A stretch of DNA of 6,984 nt, taken from contig JADGAW010000115.1 of assembly GCA_015231815.1 (NCBI GenBank), forward strand, positions 1-6,984. Reading direction: 5' to 3'. This DNA is from Nitrospinota bacterium. Its GTDB lineage: Bacteria > Nitrospinota_A > JADGAW01. The notes below the pieces were generated by a model, which saw nothing but the letters and a program-made list of their open reading frames with translations, was not told the origin of the DNA and made no database searches. Positions 4,981-6,984 of this stretch are shown one piece after another; the first letter of the stretch is position 1; the number at the start of each line of letters is the position of its first letter. The translations under genes were made by a program, and so were the position numbers.

Positions 4981-6639
4981 TCAGGACAACGATAAAAGGT
5001 AAGGAGTGATGATAATCTGGGCAAGTAATATCTTCACGATGGTTGCAGTTGGATAGACGGTTGAATAACCAACATTTGGCAGGTCATTTTTCGCCTGTTC
5101 AAGAGCAAAGCCCAAAACCGCAGGCTGGGTGTGAAGTCCGGCAACCATCCCGGTCAGAATACAAAAATTAATACCAAAAACTTTATGCCCGATAACCAGA
5201 GCAACAAAAGCAGAAATAAAGGTAATTACCGAGCCTGCAATAAAAATCAAATAACCGTCTCCCTGAAACAACGTATGGGAAAAACTGTAACCCGCCTTTG
5301 TACCAACACCAGCAAGAAAAAGAACAAGCCCAAGCTGTCTGAGAGTCATATTTACACTATAGGGAACATTCCAAACCATATTTCCAGAACGGGAGAAATA
5401 TCCTAAAATCAAGCCAGAAACAAGGGGGCCACCAGCGACGCCAAGCTTTAAGGTAATATCGCCGGACACAGGAATGGGAATGAGCCCAATAAGTAAACCT
5501 AAAACCAGTCCAAGACTGAAAGTCAGGATATCCAGTTCACTCACTGCCCGGTAGGAATCACCCAGAAACCTGGAAACCTTCTCCATCACATCGTAAGGTG
5601 CAATCACCCTTACCCGGTCCCCCGGTTCAAGAAGAGTCTTACCATTTACAAGAATATCCATGTCTCCACGTCTTAAGCGGGTAACCGTTGCACCAAAACG
5701 TGCGGTAATTTTTAAATCCTTTAAACGCATACCGCTTATTTCAGGATTTGAGACAAAAATCCTGCGTATTTGCAGTTCATTTTTATCCCGTTCTATATGT
5801 TCCTGACTCACCATACCAAAAAACGGGGTAATTTTATTCAGCTCTTCCTCTGTTCCAATAGCCGTAACAATATCCCCAACCTCTAAGGTGGTATTTCCCG
5901 TCAGAATAGTTGAATGCCCTGCTCTTTTCAACCTGCCAAAAAGAATGTTCCATCCATTATTCTTAATGAGTTGAGAAATCGAACTTTTTCCTATCTCTTC
6001 CTTTGTTATTAAAATCGAGCGAGTTTGAATTTCCTCATCAGAACCAAAGCCCTTAAGCTTTTTTGCCTCATTCTTATATTCGATGTGAAACATTTTATGG
6101 GCAAGTACGATTGCCAGCATAATTCCCATAACCCCCATGGGATAGGCAATGGAATAAGCAACAACCGGCTCGGTTGCGAGGGTTTCCATAAGGTTTTCGG
6201 GTGCGTAGGTCTTCACTGTTTCCAAGATTGCTGCAAGAGCCGGAGTATTTGTGAGACTTCCGGCAAACATACCCGCTGTTGTTAGGGGCTCTGTAGCTAC
6301 AGACCATGCCATAATTAACGTCAGGCCAAAGGCGAGAGCAAGAATAATAAGGGCAAAAAGGTTGTCCCGCATACCATCTTTTCGTAATGCGGTAAAAAAG
6401 GAGGTTCCACTGCTTAATCCAATGGAATAAACAAATAAAACCAATCCGAAAATATAGATAATTCCCGGTAGTTTCATCTCTGGATGAAGCGATCCAAAGG
6501 CAAGTCCGGAAAAAAGCACTGCTGCCAAACCAAGACTACAACCAAAGACCTTCATCCGACCGATGGGGTAACCAACCGCTACGACAATAAATAAAAGGAG
6601 AAGAGGATTGTTCAGAAGAATTGAAATAATGAAATCCAT
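4981..6639 (-). CDS. AspT/YidE/YbjL-family membrane transporter with two RCK_C domains
   Basis: The 552-residue inner-membrane protein has the length and layout of E. coli YidE (about 553) and the aspartate:alanine exchanger AspT. Hydrophobic helices fill residues 1-185. Two soluble RCK_C (TrkA_C) domains follow at about 205-285 and 290-365, each with an EVGDIVTAIG or EPGDRVRVIA strand-turn near its end. A second hydrophobic block covers 370-552. The two membrane halves carry the duplicated family motif, GSLTNTPALAA (127-137) and GMVAGLHTQPAVLGFA (497-512). AspT exchanges aspartate for alanine; the substrate here cannot be read from the sequence, and YidE itself has no settled substrate. RCK_C domains usually bind a small ligand that gates transport. 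No clear ribosome binding site precedes the ATG at 6639, and no better start is visible. Flanking genes do not suggest a pathway. Confidence 0.93.
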   Translation of the reverse strand: MDFIISILLNNPLLLLFIVVAVGYPIGRMKVFGCSLGLAAVLFSGLAFGSLHPEMKLPGIIYIFGLVLFVYSIGLSSGTSFFTALRKDGMRDNLFALIILALAFGLTLIMAWSVATEPLTTAGMFAGSLTNTPALAAILETVKTYAPENLMETLATEPVVAYSIAYPMGVMGIMLAIVLAHKMFHIEYKNEAKKLKGFGSDEEIQTRSILITKEEIGKSSISQLIKNNGWNILFGRLKRAGHSTILTGNTTLEVGDIVTAIGTEEELNKITPFFGMVSQEHIERDKNELQIRRIFVSNPEISGMRLKDLKITARFGATVTRLRRGDMDILVNGKTLLEPGDRVRVIAPYDVMEKVSRFLGDSYRAVSELDILTFSLGLVLGLLIGLIPIPVSGDITLKLGVAGGPLVSGLILGYFSRSGNMVWNVPYSVNMTLRQLGLVLFLAGVGTKAGYSFSHTLFQGDGYLIFIAGSVITFISAFVALVIGHKVFGINFCILTGMVAGLHTQPAVLGFALEQAKNDLPNVGYSTVYPTATIVKILLAQIIITPYLLSLS

Positions 6640-6691
6640 ACTATTGGAAGGGGTTACTTTGATATGTCAGTTCTGAAAAAACTGCCTTAAA

Positions 6692-6709
6692 GCGGGCTAT
6701 TATACCCGC
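6692..6709 (-). promoter_or_regulatory. GC hairpin with a TATAAT loop upstream of the transporter gene
   Basis: GCGGG (6692-6696) and CCCGC (6705-6709) form a perfect 5-bp stem around an 8-base loop. Read on the minus strand, the loop contains a perfect -10 hexamer, TATAAT (6699-6704), 60 bp before the transporter ATG. No convincing -35 box lies at the right distance. The stem is also followed on the minus strand by a T-containing stretch, so it could instead act as a weak terminator for the SET-domain gene that ends at 6733. Confidence 0.3.
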
Positions 6710-6732
6710 ATCAAGGTTATTTCTCTGTTTGG

Positions 6733-6984
6733 TTAAGATGCCAACAAGCTCAACTGACTATTTCGACCCTGAATAAATCCTCTACAGTTAACGGCATTAC
6801 AGTGACATTCGAAAGGTCGGAAAAGCTCATCTTCCGTTGTATCATAATCCATTGTCACAAACTCACCTCTCTTGATATTCCGACGAGCGGTAAAACTGTT
6901 GTAACGCATATCAACAATCGAGTTTGGGTTACATGAATGAAGAACACGTCCAACCCACCCAGGGGCTTCAATATACATTCCCGG
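6733..6984 (-). CDS. SET-domain protein-lysine methyltransferase, C-terminal part (5' end outside window)
   Basis: SET-domain enzymes transfer methyl groups from S-adenosylmethionine to protein lysines. The frame is open to the window edge and gives 83 residues of the C-terminal half. The SET core motif appears as LHSCNPN (residues 15-21 of the fragment; family consensus NHSCNPN), followed by the RRNIKRGEFVTMDY block (34-47), whose GE...DY ending carries the catalytic tyrosine region. A post-SET-like cysteine cluster, FECHCNAVNCRGFIQG (58-73), has the C-x-C-x4-C spacing that binds zinc with a further cysteine from the SET core. The first Met in the visible frame (at 6978) is internal, because the frame and homology continue upstream. 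Bacterial SET proteins of this small type are known, but their targets are mostly unidentified. The 93-bp gap to the transporter gene leaves shared transcription open. Confidence 0.9.
   Translation of the reverse strand, partial: PGMYIEAPGWVGRVLHSCNPNSIVDMRYNSFTARRNIKRGEFVTMDYDTTEDELFRPFECHCNAVNCRGFIQGRNSQLSLLAS

Overview
The window is chromosomal DNA of a Gram-negative bacterium. LptA and LptB export lipopolysaccharide, so an outer membrane is implied. The AT-leaning sequence, the pyrH-frr-uppS order, and the AIM24-type, SET-domain and AspT/YidE-type genes would fit a Desulfobacterota-like or related lineage. That taxonomic guess is weak and rests on gene content alone.

The plus-strand half (1-3415) is a compact housekeeping cluster. 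It holds the 3' end of pyrH (UMP kinase), frr (ribosome recycling factor), uppS (undecaprenyl diphosphate synthase), lptA and lptB. A small accessory module sits between uppS and lptA: a DUF4160 gene reduced to its C-terminal half, followed by an apparently intact DUF2442 gene. lptA and lptB overlap by ATGA. Together the core genes cover pyrimidine nucleotide supply, translation recycling, the lipid carrier for peptidoglycan and O-antigen, and LPS transport.

The minus-strand half (3423-6984) converges on lptB with a gap of only 7 bp. Read in its direction of transcription it holds the end of a SET-domain protein methyltransferase gene (cut by the window edge), a full-length AspT/YidE-type membrane transporter with two RCK_C domains, an AIM24/TIGR00266-family protein, and a solitary VapC-like PIN-domain ribonuclease with no visible antitoxin.

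The least ordinary stretch is 3815-4112, between the PIN gene and the AIM24-family gene. A perfect 23-bp inverted repeat encloses about 250 bp of non-coding DNA. That DNA contains two identical 14-bp direct repeats exactly 100 bp apart and a plausible promoter pointing at the PIN gene. The repeat copy next to the PIN gene would form essentially its whole 5' leader. This layout would suit an invertible promoter segment or a small MITE-like element landed at the toxin start codon. No recombinase or transposase is present in the window, so both readings are hypotheses.
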